Shown: piece by piece, positions 11,728 through 23,312 of the stretch | How the letters are laid out: each line of letters starts with the position of its first letter | How positions within the stretch are numbered: position 1 is the first letter of the stretch | From: Nothophaeocryptopus gaeumannii | Taxonomy: Eukaryota; Ascomycota; Dothideomycetes; Mycosphaerellales; Mycosphaerellaceae | Assembly: GCA_031771865.1 (NCBI GenBank) | Contig: JASISA010000036.1 | Location: 806,001 to 870,000 of the forward strand | Length of the DNA stretch: 64,000 nt | Direction of reading: 5' to 3' | Translations under genes and position numbers: made by a program | Notes under the pieces: model-generated | Databases searched by the model: none | Seen by the model: only the letters and a program-made list of their open reading frames with translations | Told to the model about the DNA's origin: nothing

Positions 11728-12616
11728 CTACGTATAACCCATCTTCTTGTTGAACTCATCAACAATTTGTCTGGAAGTACGTCAGCAAGGCGGCACTCAG
11801 GTATCACTCATCTCAAAATTAATTGTCACTCACCTTGCAGCTTTAACAATCTCCAACGCGCCCGGCGAATCCGAATGACAACACATACTCACATCATGCT
11901 CCCCAATCGGCAATTCCAGCTTTTCCCCCGTCACGGCCGTCACAGAAGAATCTTCTACCTGACTAGAAACATGCGCTTTCGTCTCCTCCGGCGTCCAAGG
12001 TTTCTTCTTCCGATCAATTACTAGCGTCTTGTCGGAATTATACTTTACATCTCCGTACAGTTCCGCTGTGAAAGGAAGACCGAGTTCTTTCGCGACTTCT
12101 TCTTGGCAGGTTCCAGCTAGGCCGAAGACGCGGATTCCGGGTGGTACGCCCGAGTAGACTGCCCGACAAATTTCTTTGTCGCGATACATCATTCCGTACA
12201 AGACGCCGTGGGGTTTTACGTGATTGAGGGGGACACCTTGGTCGTCGAGGAAGGCTTTTAAAGCGCCGACTTGGTAGCGGATCATGGCTGTTAATTCTTC
12301 GGGGGACATTTTGATTTCACGACGTCCGAAGCCTTGGATGTCGGGCAGACCGGGGTGGGCGCCGACGAGGATGTTGTGTTGTTTGCATTTGGAGACTGTG
12401 TTTTGCATTATGAGAGGGTCGCCGGCGTGGAAGCCGCAGGCTATGTTTGCGTGGTCGATGAGGGGGATCTGATGAAGCAATGTTAGTTAGGAGGGACGGA
12501 GGGATGGGTTGGGTAGAGGTGCGATGTACGAGTTCATCGTCAGGACCGGCTTTGAAGTTGCCATAGCCTTCGCCTAGGTCGACGTTGATGTGGACTTTCT
12601 TCTTGATGGGTGCCAT
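11728..12616 (-). CDS. LamB/YcsF family protein (5-oxoprolinase subunit A, PxpA-like)
   Basis: About 254 aa in three minus-strand exons: 12616-12530, 12468-11834 and 11770-11728. Introns are 61 and 63 bp; the last exon adds QIVDEFNKKMGYT. The sequence carries the family blocks INVDLGEGYGN, DHANIACGFHAGDP, GAHPGLPD, KPHGVLYGMM and CCHSDSPGA, and the length matches bacterial PxpA (about 250 aa). Bacterial PxpA works with PxpB and PxpC to hydrolyse 5-oxoproline with ATP. Here the divergent neighbour (start 448 bp away) carries domains homologous to PxpC and PxpB fused between a biotin carboxylase and a biotinyl domain. The pairing suggests a joint function in amide or lactam breakdown. The identity of the family is firm, the substrate is not. 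Confidence 0.9.
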
Positions 12617-13064
12617 ATTTGCCGTTCGTGGTATTTATCCAAACGGAAGCTTTTGAAAGACGTCCAGGTCGTACGAAACGATTGTTTTCTTCGAAAGAGG
12701 TCAATTGCTTCAATTGCAAGTGTCCGAAGGAAGATCTAGGTGGTATGCCACGACAGCTTCCTTTCAAAGAGGAGATGAAGTCGAGCTGCGTCAGGGCACG
12801 GCGTAAAGCTTCCACGATAGGCAAGACTCCAAGCGAGAAATACCGGGTATTGGTGAGAGAAGCCCCTCATGTTTGGCAGCATCGGCAGCAGAAGAGTGAG
12901 GAGATCTTGATGGGCAAGGGTCCTTATCAGTGACATATCTCAGGATCCGCCGAGGCAGAGCTGCCCGTCGCCCGGGAGCTCTGGGAGCTGGGCGTTGGAG
13001 GCATATAGTAGGGTAGTAGTAGGTAGATGCGTTGCTGTTTCAATGGACATGGGACAGATGATTG
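12617..13064. promoter_or_regulatory. Shared divergent promoter of PxpA-like and carboxylase genes
   Basis: 448 bp between two head-to-head start codons. An in-frame TGA at 13059-13061 just upstream fixes the carboxylase start at 13065. The arrangement would allow co-regulation. No specific operator recognised. Confidence 0.5.
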
Positions 13065-16000
13065 ATGATGGAGAAGCTCAATACTTTGTTGATTGCCAAT
13101 CGTGGTGAGATTGTAAGTGGTATACCATGATATCCAGTTCGTTAGACACGGGTGGCCAAGTGGATACACGCTACTGACGCGCTCTTCAGGCCAACCGCAT
13201 CATCAAGACCGCGAAGAAACTCGGCATCAAAACAGTCTCCATCTACACGTCACCTGATGCCGCGTCTCTTCACGTTTCCCACGCTGATGAGGCCGTCTTG
13301 CTGCCGGACGTACAGAGCTATACCGACGGCAACGAGATCATCCGGATCGCCAAAGCCAAGGGTTGCGATGCGATCATTCCTGGCTATGGCTTCTTGTCAG
13401 AGAATGCGGCGTTCGCAAGGGCCGTGACTGATGCCGGCTTAGCTTGGGTGGGGTAAGAGAGAAGTCAAGTTGTAATCGTTCGGTTTCATGCTGATGAGTG
13501 TGGACGATGCTTAGGCCAAACGAAGATGCCATCAAGGCATTCGGTATAAAGCACACAGCCCGAGATTTGGCCAAGAAGTCGTCCGTTCCTATCGTCCCAG
13601 GTACAGCTGGATTAGTCGAGGACGAAGATGATGCACTCAAGCAGAGCGAAGCCCTCGGCTTTCCAGTCATGTTGAAGATTACCGCTGGTGGAGGAGGTTC
13701 TGGCTTGATCACATGCAAAACCGCCAGCGAGGTCAAAGAGGGCTTCAAGAGAGCTAAATCGCGTGGCGAGGTATGTCAAGCAGAGCCACTGTTCTACTCT
13801 TTTGCTGATGGTTTCTAAGGCCTTGTTCAAAGACAGCGGCGTCTTCATCGAGCGGTTCTATCCAGAGTCACACCATATTGAAGTGCAAGTATTCGGCAAT
13901 GGCCAAGGTAAAGCCATCAGTTTCGGTGAGCGGGAATGTTCAATACAGCGAAGGCATCAGAAGGTCATAGAAGAGGCACCCAGTCCGTTTGTGGAACAGC
14001 ACCCTGGCCTGCGAGAGAAGATTTGCAAAGCAGCTGTAGGCCTGGCGGAGTCTGTGAATTACGGCTCTGCTGGAACCGTCGAGTTCCTGGTTGACGACAA
14101 GTCATCGGACTTCTTCTTCCTGGAGATGAACACTCGTCTCCAAGTGGAGCATCCTATCACCGAGCTCTGTTACGATGTGGACCTCGTCGAGCTCATGCTG
14201 ATGCAAGCTGATGCACAGTTGGCTAGCAAAAGCGGTCTGTCTGCGGACTACTTGGAATCACTTCAGCGTCCTAGACCTGTCGGTCATGCTATTGAGGCAC
14301 GACTCTACGCCGAGAACGTACTGCGAGACTACTCTCCATCACCTGGTTTGCTCACCGAAGTGTCCTGGTCAGAGCTACAAAATTGTCGTATCGATACCTG
14401 GGTGAGAACAGGACTAAGGATCAGTCCAAACTACGACCCCCTCATCGCTAAGGTCATCAGTCATGCTAAGACCCGCGATGCTGCAATGATGGCCATGAAC
14501 TTGTTGCTGGAACGCTCAAAGGTCTCTGGGCCTCCCAACAACCTGGACTTTCTGGCGAGCATAATGCGCGATGAGGTGTACAAATCCGGTCGGACCCTCA
14601 CTTCGTTCCTGCAAGGATTCAAATACCAACCGGCCGTCGTGGAAGTTCAATCCGCTGGGGCGTACACTTTAATTCAGGATCTTGAGGGTCGACCTGCCGT
14701 CGGCAGAGGCATTCCTCGCAGCGGAGCCATGGATCCAGTCTCTTTGGCAGTAGGTAACATCCTTGTCGGGAATGATCGTGGTCGAGAAGGGCTTGAGATC
14801 ACACTGTCAGGACCTCAGCTCAGATTCCTTGGCCCCGCGGTAATTGCTCTGACTGGCGCTCCCATTGAAGCCACTCTTGACGGAGATGCCCTTCCAATGT
14901 GGTCGAGGAAGCGTGTAAAGGCTGGCCAAACGCTCAAAGTAGGACGCACCACCGCAGGTGGCTCTCGAAGCTACCTCGCCGTGTATGGCGGATTCCCTTC
15001 AGTCGCGGATTATTTCGGCAGCAAATCAACTTCGCCTTTAGTCGCTATTGGTGGTTATCAGGGGCGACAACTCGCTCCGGGCGATCAACTCGAACTAGTA
15101 AAGACCATTCCCAGAAATTTGTCCTCGCACCCAAGCATGCCATCAAGCATCGTTCCGCAATACGATTCCTCATGGACTATCAATGCTCTGCCAGGTCCTC
15201 ATGAAGAGGGATACTTGACTGACGAAGACATCGAGATGTTGTACACTACTGATTGGAAAGTCTCTCATAATGCAAGCCGAAGCGCCATTAGACTTATTGG
15301 TCCGGTACCAAAATGGGCTCGCAAAGATGGCGGCGAAGGTGGATCGCATCCTTCGAACCTGGTAGAGTATGGCTACTCCATCGGTGCTTTGAACTGGACA
15401 GGCGACGAAGGCTGCATATTCGCAATCGATGCACCCAACTTTGGAGGTTTCGCGAGCTCTGCAACGATCGTCCGAGCCGACTACTGGAAGATGGGTCAAT
15501 TGAAAGCCGGCGATACTCTCAAGTATCAGCGTGTGTCGCTGGAAGAGGCTCTAGCGCTGCGGCAACGACTAGCTGAATATCTCGACTCGATCGAGAAGGC
15601 GGTACAGAAAGATAGCTTCGACGATGTGACGCCTCTGGAGACGGACTGGAAAGCATCTGGCAGCTATCAAAAAGCTGTCATCTGGGAGAGGGGAGTAGAA
15701 GCGGGACAGCCTCAAGTACGCTATCGCCAAGCTGGTGATGACTATGTACTGGTGGAGTACGGTGATGAGCAATTTGACATCAACTACCGCTGCAGGGTCA
15801 CGAAACTTGAGCAGGCCTTACATTCGGCAGAAGCGCCACCATGGCTGAAGCAGCATCTCGTCACAACTGTAGGCTGTTGTACATCTCTCAACATTTGCTA
15901 CGATGGCACCAAAATGCCACGAGACCAGCTGGTCAAGCACCTGCAAACCCTCGAGGATCAGATTGGAGATCTCAGCAAGATTAAGGTCCCTTGCCGTCGA

Positions 16001-17126
16001 TTCAAACTACCGCTTTCATTCGACAGCAAGGAACAGTCAGATGCGACGAAGCGGTACATGGAGACGCAAAGACCGCACGCTCCTTACCTGCCAGACAATC
16101 TGGAGTTTGTCGCCAAGAACAATGCGTTCACTGCGGAACAGCTGAAGCACAATCTCCTCACAGGAGAGCTAATGACTGTGATGGTCGGTTTCTTTTGTGG
16201 CAACACAGTGTCGCTTCCAGTGGATCCAAGACAGCGAATGGCCTGTCCGAAAGCAAATCCTTCTCGCGTCTTCACGCCTGAGGGCACTTTTGGATGGGGA
16301 GGGTCTTGTGCTTCAATCTATCCAGTAGACTCGCCAGGCGGTTACCAGATGCTTGGCCGGACAATACCTTGTACGTGTGCACAGATTAATGAGCGAAATC
16401 TGCAAGCTGATTTCTAATTACAGGCTTCGACTACTACGGCTTCAAGCCCGGCTTTTCCCCAGATCGCGTGTGGCTCTTCCAAGACTTCGACATCCTCACC
16501 TTCTATCAAGTCAGCGAGGAAGAGATCAACAAGAAGTTAGACCTCTTCCGATCAGGGCAATATGAATTTGAATGGGAGCCGTGGGAGTTCGACATGGAGC
16601 AGCACAACAAGATGCTCCAAGACACTGCAGCCGAAGTGAAGGATATTAGAGCGGCCCAGCGAAAGGTTCAAGAGGAGATGATACAAGCGGAGCAAGACTC
16701 CTTAGCGAAATGGCGAGCTGATAAGGCGAAGAACAAGCCGGATGAGAGCGCTATTGATGCGCTACTTCAGGATCCGGCTATAACGACTATCGAGGCGCCT
16801 GTGGATGCTAATATCTGGAAGGTCGAAGTTACAGAGAAGGACGAGATCAAGCCGAATCAACTTGTCGCGATTCTTGAAGCGATGAAGCTGGAGATCAACG
16901 TGAATGCACCTGAGGATACCGTCAAGGGCAAAGCAATCATCGAGAAGCTGCTTGTCGAGCCAGTAAGTATCGCAACCTCCCCCAAAGAGCCTCTCCCAGA
17001 GCTGACCACGACGTCTTTAGGGAGAGACGATCAAGGTAAGAAGCTCGACTTGTCGAATGTTGGAGATATTTTTTGCTGATGTAGAAATAGGCTGGCGGAA
17101 AAATCGCGCTTGTGAGGACGACTTGA
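13065..17126 (+). CDS. Biotin-dependent urea-carboxylase-type enzyme (BC-AHS2-AHS1-BCCP)
   Basis: About 1235 aa in seven exons: 13065-13112, 13190-13452, 13515-13770, 13820-16370, 16424-16962, 17021-17035 (a 15-bp microexon) and 17091-17126. Domains in order: biotin carboxylase (start LNTLLIANRGEIANRI; Gly-rich loop KITAGGGGSG; catalytic block MNTRLQVEHPITE); KipA/PxpC-like carboxyltransferase part (from about VEVQSAGAYTLIQDLEG); KipI/PxpB-like part (from about VRYRQAGDDYVLVEYGD); and a C-terminal biotinyl domain with EAMKLE, Lys near residue 1194. That order is the urea carboxylase order, but the N-terminal allophanate hydrolase of fungal Dur1,2 is absent. With a PxpA-like gene divergently next door, candidate substrates are urea, another amide or guanidine, or 5-oxoproline. 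Which one cannot be told from sequence. Confidence 0.9.
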
Positions 17127-18486
17127 TAATTCCAGAATCTCTGACATGTTTGATTCCTCTGTTCGATCGATGCCAAAGCAAAGCTCTCCTGCGCCATCTG
17201 CTTGGCGTGTCGCAGTCGAGCGTGTCAAGTCAGCAGCGCCACGATTTCTGGTGGATGATCCTTGATATACCACGAGATGTACGCCAGATTACCCGCCAAG
17301 TGGCTGATTCTATGTATACATACATGTTGTCTTCTATTTCTCATTTGTCATCGTCGGGCGATTCTCCTGTTTGTAGTCCTTGCTGAGCTGAATGCTATGT
17401 GCTGATAGGTACTCTCGCAGGCTTCGGCATGACATTGACATGCCGATCGCTTGAATTACTACATTCAGACATTTTACAGAAAAGACGGCCAAAGAGCTGG
17501 ATCATGGCTATGTCGATCACCTCAAGCACATTCATCAATTAAGTCCCTCGATTTCTGATGGCCGTTGGGGAGCAGTCATAGAATGCAGGTGGGACAAGAA
17601 GTCTTCAACACCGTCGGCAACCCGATAAAAGTAGTAGCGACAGTGGATCGGATCATTAACAAAGCTCGCGGACGACGCACTGGGAACGTAAACCTTAATA
17701 TCTGACCAGTCAACCGAGAGGAGCTCCAGAAAGATTGCAAGGACTTGAAGGGAAAGAGAAACTGTTGTGGAGCTGGATGGTACGTGTGCTGTGACGCGTG
17801 TTGTTCGAGGCGTTGCGGCGGGTGCTTTGCTACATTCGATGATGTCGTGGCTAACATCCTGCAGGTCCTCCACATCGAATTGCCGAAGGTGGATTGTACA
17901 AATGCCATTCAGATTCTATTCTTAGTCCGGTGAGTCGACACCTGGTGTTCTCCACCCTCGTGGCACAGTCTTCTCATACCGGATGTGAAGGAAAAGGGTG
18001 ACGTTTGAGCTTCTCTTGGCATTGGAGAAGACCGCTCGGGAGCAGCGCTGCGGCAGATTACCGGAACAGGCTAACTTGCTGCCGAATGCAGGAGAGATAA
18101 AACACCTAAGCAAACAAGAGGGCAAGAGAATGGGCTGTGCACGCCGCATAGCGGTAGGCATCAGATTAAGCTTAAGCTGTCCTCTTGCGTTTCTTCCCTC
18201 TACTAGTAGTGCCACGAGTGCGACTCTATTGCAGCTTGGTGCTTCCTTCCGGTCAAAAGGATTCAGCATAGAGGGCGAAGTTCAATCCTTCTTGACCACT
18301 ACTTGCTAAAAGTTCGGAAGGAATCAGAATCACCAGGCGACAGGATAAATTGCCTTTTTGGTGGATACGAAAACACACAACCTCGGGCTACTGGTGATGT
18401 GGTCGCGATGCTGTGTTTGCTCCTGGACGTTTTCTTAACTGCTGGCTTGGACGCGGCAAGTCTTCTGGGCCAAGATATTTTGCAAC
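17127..18486. other. Intergenic region, no supportable gene
   Basis: 1.36 kb. Minus-strand ORFs at 17535-17908 and 17922-18269 and a plus ORF at 17998-18309 have no recognisable domain and overlap one another in several frames. The start of the following membrane protein could in principle lie upstream with an additional exon. Confidence 0.5.
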
Positions 18487-20565
18487 ATGCTCGCGGTTGC
18501 ACGACGGCACGAAGGATATTTGTACGATGAGAGCCATGGTCTTGGGGGAAGTGCAGCCAATGGCTCACGGAACGACGCAAGCGAGCCTTCTCCCTTCATC
18601 CAGAGACACCAAATTCTTCGATTGGTTTCTGTTGCAGTTTTACTCGTGAGCACACGACACCTGTTTGCCGTTGGCTTTCACTATCCGGCTCATCTCCTTG
18701 CTACGCAAATTTGCTTGGCGCTGGTTATAGGACTCCCGCTGCGAAAGAACCCGGAGAACGACGCTGTCGAGGACCAGCCAACGATATGGTCATGGAGTTG
18801 GCAGGGCGTCTTCGTTGGCATTGTTGCAGGTGCTCTCGTCATGGGATACCAGGCCATGCTGCACACTTACAATACGACCCTCTTTATCATGGTCCTCGGC
18901 ATGGGATGGACGAAGCCGTTTGCCATTGCGGATGCCTGGCTCAGACGTGAGCGGAGACACTTCTTGGACGACATCCTGGGCATGTTGGTCTTCGCCGTTT
19001 GTGCCGCATTGCTTCTCTTACAGGAAAATATGCTGAGCGACAAATGCATTGGACTGGTCTTGCCAGCAGCCGCGTGCTCTGGATTAGCTATTCACCTTGG
19101 GCGAAGTGGCCTAGTGGAGAGCACCATCCAGATCAAGGAAATGCGCATCGATACCCACGCTGCCTGTCTGTCGATGACATTGTTCACACAGATCCTCACA
19201 TTCATCGTCAAAGGAAGACATACCTGGAGAGATTTTCACGTCCAGGGTCGCTTAATCTGGCTCCTCATCAATCTCTCTGCTGGTGGCTTGGCACTATCCA
19301 GTGATCGCGTACTCGGACGGCTCGTACTAGACGATCGAAGGGACGGTTCCAGCACTGGTAGAGACCCACTCGATCTCGGCTGCGTCGCATTTTGTCTTAT
19401 TATCCTTGCCTTCGTGGAGATAGACAACTGGACTGCTGAGACCAGACCAAGTGTCACGTCGTTGGGCCAATGGGCTGCGTTCGTGATTAGCTCTTTAGCC
19501 ATGGCAGATGTTCCGGTGGTCGCAATGGAGTCAATTGCGGCGCGAGCGTCAAGACTTGGCGAGTTCGTTGCGCCGCCACTAGAGTATAAAGCCATCTCCC
19601 AGGCAGTCCACGAAGCAGAGTCGGTATGGCGTGACGACAACGAGCCGGGTGATGCGGATGAAGCTGGAGAGCTCGCCAACGACATAGCTTGGCTACAGCA
19701 TGTGAGCTTAGCATTTCGCATGGTACTGGGCGGCTTGACATTTCTGCTTGTCATATACTGCGCTCTTAGCCCTCATCTGCGGGAACCGCAAATCCGCGAC
19801 TGGCAGCATCGTAGCTCTCAGTTCGATCTGGACATCGTGATAGCCAGATTTGCAGAGCCACTTGAGCAAGTGCTAAGCACGGCCAACCTGATCCTGCAAT
19901 CACCAAACGTGCAGGGCCTCAGCACCAGGATTTTCTTGTACAATAAGGGCGCCCTGAACGAAACGGAGGCTCGGCCCAGGTTTCCAGAACGGACCGAGCT
20001 GGTGATCAAGAAGCTTGAGAATCTTGGACGGGAAGGAGGGACCTATTTGTCGCATCTCATCGAGGGGCAAGGAGAAGCCGCGAGGCATACACTCTTCATC
20101 CAGGCCGAGCCGCACGATCCCATGTTCCTGCGCGCGCGTCTGAGAGACTACTTTGTGCCGAATACCGGCTTTCTCTCGTTGTCGACGGTTGGTAACTTCT
20201 GCAGCGACTGCGATACTTGCAACGACCTATCCGGTTGGCATGAAGATGGCTCTTCAGGGGAAGCAACTCGAGATATTTACGCTCGGACGAATGGCAACAG
20301 CACCTGCCAGAACTTGTCCTTGACATACAGAGGTCAATTCGTCGCATCCTCTCACAGGCTGAGGGCTCTCGACCGTGGACTGCTGCTGGATCTGCAGGAC
20401 AAACTGCATAGTGGTGGAGAGTTCGGATACAGCTTGGAGAGGCTCTGGGGAGTGATATTTGGATGTCCGACCATAGCCTGGTGGTGCCCGACATTGATGA
20501 GCGGATGGCTCGGCAATCAAGCGGCAGGCGGAGTGGAAGACTGCCAGTGTGTTGATACCATATGA
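18487..20565 (+). CDS. Multi-pass membrane protein with C-terminal DUF3431-like domain
   Basis: 692-aa uninterrupted ORF. The N-terminal 400 residues contain roughly nine to ten hydrophobic segments (for example VSVAVLLVSTRHLFAVGF, GVFVGIVAGALVMGY, ILGMLVFAVCAALLLL), reminiscent of nucleotide-sugar/DMT-type transporters but without a motif I can name. Another hydrophobic span follows near residue 415. The C-terminal 260 residues resemble DUF3431: DIVIARFAEPLEQV near the start, then the ENLGREGGTYLSHLIEG and TLFIQAEPHDP blocks, and a Cys-rich segment (FCSDCDTCND). DUF3431 proteins are fungal, of unknown function and perhaps glycosyltransferase-like. The start at 18487 is the first ATG of the ORF; an upstream exon is possible. 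The fusion of a transporter-like body to DUF3431 is the notable point. Confidence 0.7.
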   Translation: MLAVARRHEGYLYDESHGLGGSAANGSRNDASEPSPFIQRHQILRLVSVAVLLVSTRHLFAVGFHYPAHLLATQICLALVIGLPLRKNPENDAVEDQPTIWSWSWQGVFVGIVAGALVMGYQAMLHTYNTTLFIMVLGMGWTKPFAIADAWLRRERRHFLDDILGMLVFAVCAALLLLQENMLSDKCIGLVLPAAACSGLAIHLGRSGLVESTIQIKEMRIDTHAACLSMTLFTQILTFIVKGRHTWRDFHVQGRLIWLLINLSAGGLALSSDRVLGRLVLDDRRDGSSTGRDPLDLGCVAFCLIILAFVEIDNWTAETRPSVTSLGQWAAFVISSLAMADVPVVAMESIAARASRLGEFVAPPLEYKAISQAVHEAESVWRDDNEPGDADEAGELANDIAWLQHVSLAFRMVLGGLTFLLVIYCALSPHLREPQIRDWQHRSSQFDLDIVIARFAEPLEQVLSTANLILQSPNVQGLSTRIFLYNKGALNETEARPRFPERTELVIKKLENLGREGGTYLSHLIEGQGEAARHTLFIQAEPHDPMFLRARLRDYFVPNTGFLSLSTVGNFCSDCDTCNDLSGWHEDGSSGEATRDIYARTNGNSTCQNLSLTYRGQFVASSHRLRALDRGLLLDLQDKLHSGGEFGYSLERLWGVIFGCPTIAWWCPTLMSGWLGNQAAGGVEDCQCVDTI

Positions 20566-21075
20566 TATCTAAGTTCGCATACGAGTTGTGTTGAGGTCTT
20601 GTTGATATGATCATGTTCGACGTCACCTTTCAACGACGTTGCTGTGGTTGTGAGACAGTGCTGACCGCGGCAACAGCCGCAACTACGCCGCCGGCTGCGG
20701 CTTCTGTTTCAGGAACGCCCAGATAAGCTCTGCCAAGAAGTGTCAAGGCGTGGTCAACAAGACGGCACCACACGGGGAAGAAAAAACAATCCGATATCTC
20801 GCTCGCACTTTACCTCAGCGCATTTGCAGTCGGACATGCAAGCGCTTGTCCCTTCCGGAAGGGCATGGCTTTATCAAGCTCTACTTACCACGCGGGAACC
20901 GGCGGGCATGTTACATGATCCTTCGTGTCAAGAGCCCTCGGTCAATCCACGGCTCGCCTCCCGCTTCACACAAAATGCGCGTCCGCCGCTTGCTTGAGGC
21001 GTTCGAGAAGCACGCGTGCTCCCTCGACGTGAGCTGCATCGCCAACTCCATCGACACTGCATCCATACCGCCAGC
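20566..21075. other. Intergenic region upstream of permease
   Basis: 510 bp in which I see no gene; probably terminator and promoter sequence. Confidence 0.5.
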
Positions 21076-22671
21076 ATGAGTACCGAGCGGCGGAGAAGCA
21101 TCGTGGCCGATGGCGACCACCTCGCGGCACTGGGAGTCAAGCAGGAGCTCAAGCGCAATTTCTCACCATTGTCCATGCTGGGGCTGGCCTTCGCCATCTT
21201 GAACTCATGGACAGCGCTTTCGACCTCGCTCTCGCTGGCATTGCCGTCGGGTGGGCCAACCTCCGTGATCTGGGGACTGGTGACAGCAGGTATCTTCAAC
21301 CTGTGCTTAGCCACAAGCCTGGCAGAGTTCCTATCGGCATATCCTACAGCGGGCGGGCAATATCACTGGGTCCATATCATCTCCTGGCATAAATGGAAGC
21401 CGCTTCTATCATGGACCACTGGATGGATCAACGTATTCGGATGGATGGCTCTAGTCGCGACCGGAGGTCTTCTTGGAAGCCAGATCATCATTGGAATCAT
21501 CGCCATCTACGACTCCACATATGTGTCTCAGCGCTGGCACCAATTCTTGATTTATATTGGATACAACCTGGTGGCAATGCTGCTCAACGCATTTGGCAAT
21601 CATCTTCTCCCGCTGATCAACAAGACGGCAATTATCTGGTCTGTATCCGGCTTTGTTGTAATCTCGATCACGGTACTGGCATGTGCTTCGCCCGATTACA
21701 GCTCAGGTGACTTTGTGTACCGCGAATTCATCAATTCGACCGGATGGCCTGATGGAATTGCCTGGCTCCTCGGTCTTCTCCAGGGTAGCTTGGGATTGAC
21801 CGGATACGACGCGACCGCACACATGATCGAGGAAATCCCAAACGCTGCTGTCGAGGGCCCAAAGATCATGATCTACTGCGTCGGTATGGGCTTGTTCACT
21901 GGCTTCATCTTTCTGTCCTGCCTGCTCTTCGTTGCTGGAAATGTCGACCAGGTCATCGAATCCTCCGCCGGGCCACTCAACCAGATCATCTTGAACGCGA
22001 CGGGTAGCAGGGCCGGGACTGTCTGCCTACTGATCTTCCCATTAGTGTGTCTGCTGTTTGCAACAACTTCGATCATGACGACTTCCTCGAGAATGACTTA
22101 CGCGTTCGCTCGTGATGGCGGACTGCCGTTCTCTCGATACTTTGCGCGGGTGCACAAGAAGCTGGATGTTCCCTTGGAGTCTCTGGGTCTGACGGTGCTG
22201 GTGGTCGTGATATTTGGCTGCATTTTCCTAGGATCCACAAGCGCTTTCAATGCCATTGTGAGTGCTAGCGTTGTTGCGCTTGGCGTCTCATATGGCATCC
22301 CGATCACGATCAATTGCCTCCGCGGCCGGAAACAACTCCCGCCGACACGAACCTTCATTCTTCCAGAATGGTTTGGCTGGTTTGTGAACCTGATGGGCAT
22401 CGCATTCGTTATTGTCACGACCGTGCTATTCGTGTTCCCACCAGACCTGCCTGTGACGGGAAGCAACATGAACTATTGCATTGTGGTGTTTGCGATCGTT
22501 TTCATCATCAGCATGATCCAATGGTTTGTGGACGGGAGGAAGAACTACACGGGGCCGAGAATCGACATCGAAGACAATATTCTCGTCGCGATACAGACTG
22601 CCGACAACGTGCCGGAGATGGAAGAATCGGGGTCTTCCAAGTTGCCCGGGAAGGGATCTACGGAAGCATAA
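21076..22671 (+). CDS. APC-superfamily amino acid/choline/GABA permease
   Basis: 531 aa with about 12 membrane spans. The open frame extends upstream to 21016, but the ATG at 21076 (MSTERRRSIVADGD) gives the normal short cytosolic N-terminus. Family blocks: SPLSMLGLAFAILNSWTAL in TM1, the GGPTSVIWG and YPTAGGQYHWV motifs, EEIPNAAVEGPKIM (the conserved Glu-Glu-x-Pro block after TM6), and SRMTYAFARDGGLPFS. It resembles fungal choline (Hnm1-like) and GABA (Uga4-like) permeases, which import nitrogen compounds with protons at the plasma membrane. No introns. Substrate is not assignable; family confidence is high. Confidence 0.9.
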   Translation: MSTERRRSIVADGDHLAALGVKQELKRNFSPLSMLGLAFAILNSWTALSTSLSLALPSGGPTSVIWGLVTAGIFNLCLATSLAEFLSAYPTAGGQYHWVHIISWHKWKPLLSWTTGWINVFGWMALVATGGLLGSQIIIGIIAIYDSTYVSQRWHQFLIYIGYNLVAMLLNAFGNHLLPLINKTAIIWSVSGFVVISITVLACASPDYSSGDFVYREFINSTGWPDGIAWLLGLLQGSLGLTGYDATAHMIEEIPNAAVEGPKIMIYCVGMGLFTGFIFLSCLLFVAGNVDQVIESSAGPLNQIILNATGSRAGTVCLLIFPLVCLLFATTSIMTTSSRMTYAFARDGGLPFSRYFARVHKKLDVPLESLGLTVLVVVIFGCIFLGSTSAFNAIVSASVVALGVSYGIPITINCLRGRKQLPPTRTFILPEWFGWFVNLMGIAFVIVTTVLFVFPPDLPVTGSNMNYCIVVFAIVFIISMIQWFVDGRKNYTGPRIDIEDNILVAIQTADNVPEMEESGSSKLPGKGSTEA

Positions 22672-23312
22672 TGGTACGTCTCGACATTCCCTCATCTTTG
22701 CTTGCTATGATGACACCTATTTGTACGCCCGAACATGATGAGGGTTTTCATTAATATACCAATTGTTCCTACTGAAAAGTAACTCCCGATTGATTCTCGA
22801 CACGCCTCGTTGCTCTGCCGAATACAGGCTAACGGATGTTCACAGTCAACGATAACTGTGTTTAAGCTCAAGGCATATAGTAAAATGTATGTGACAACAC
22901 GTTCCCAGTCGCAAACATGGCATTTGATCGCCTCTGCTGTTCCTGTTGCAGTCGATGTGTCATCGACGTCAAGCATACTTAATCAGCGTCGTCGTAAATT
23001 CCACAAATTGCATGCCACATCCATATTCATTGGCCGTCCTCTCCCCAAAACGGCTAAAATCTTCCTTCTTGTTCAACGTGGCGCGCCGCCGAGTTATTGC
23101 GTTTTCACATTGAGATTATCAGTTGATAGATTCGCCAGGGGATGCTGCACAGCGCCACATGCATGGAGAGGCCGCTCGCTCAGCCTGATCTCAGCCTTGA
23201 GCATGTCTCGCCTCTCGTTCCACCTCAGCTTTCCACCTCAGCTTTCCTCGTACATGCCTTCGACTGATACAACAACAGTAACCTCTGTCCAGTTACACGA
23301 GCTCATCTCGCC
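22672..23312. other. Intergenic region
   Basis: 640 bp without a supported gene. Contains a short direct repeat (cacctcagctttc twice, 23221-23245) in the pyrimidine-rich stretch just upstream of the next start. Confidence 0.5.
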
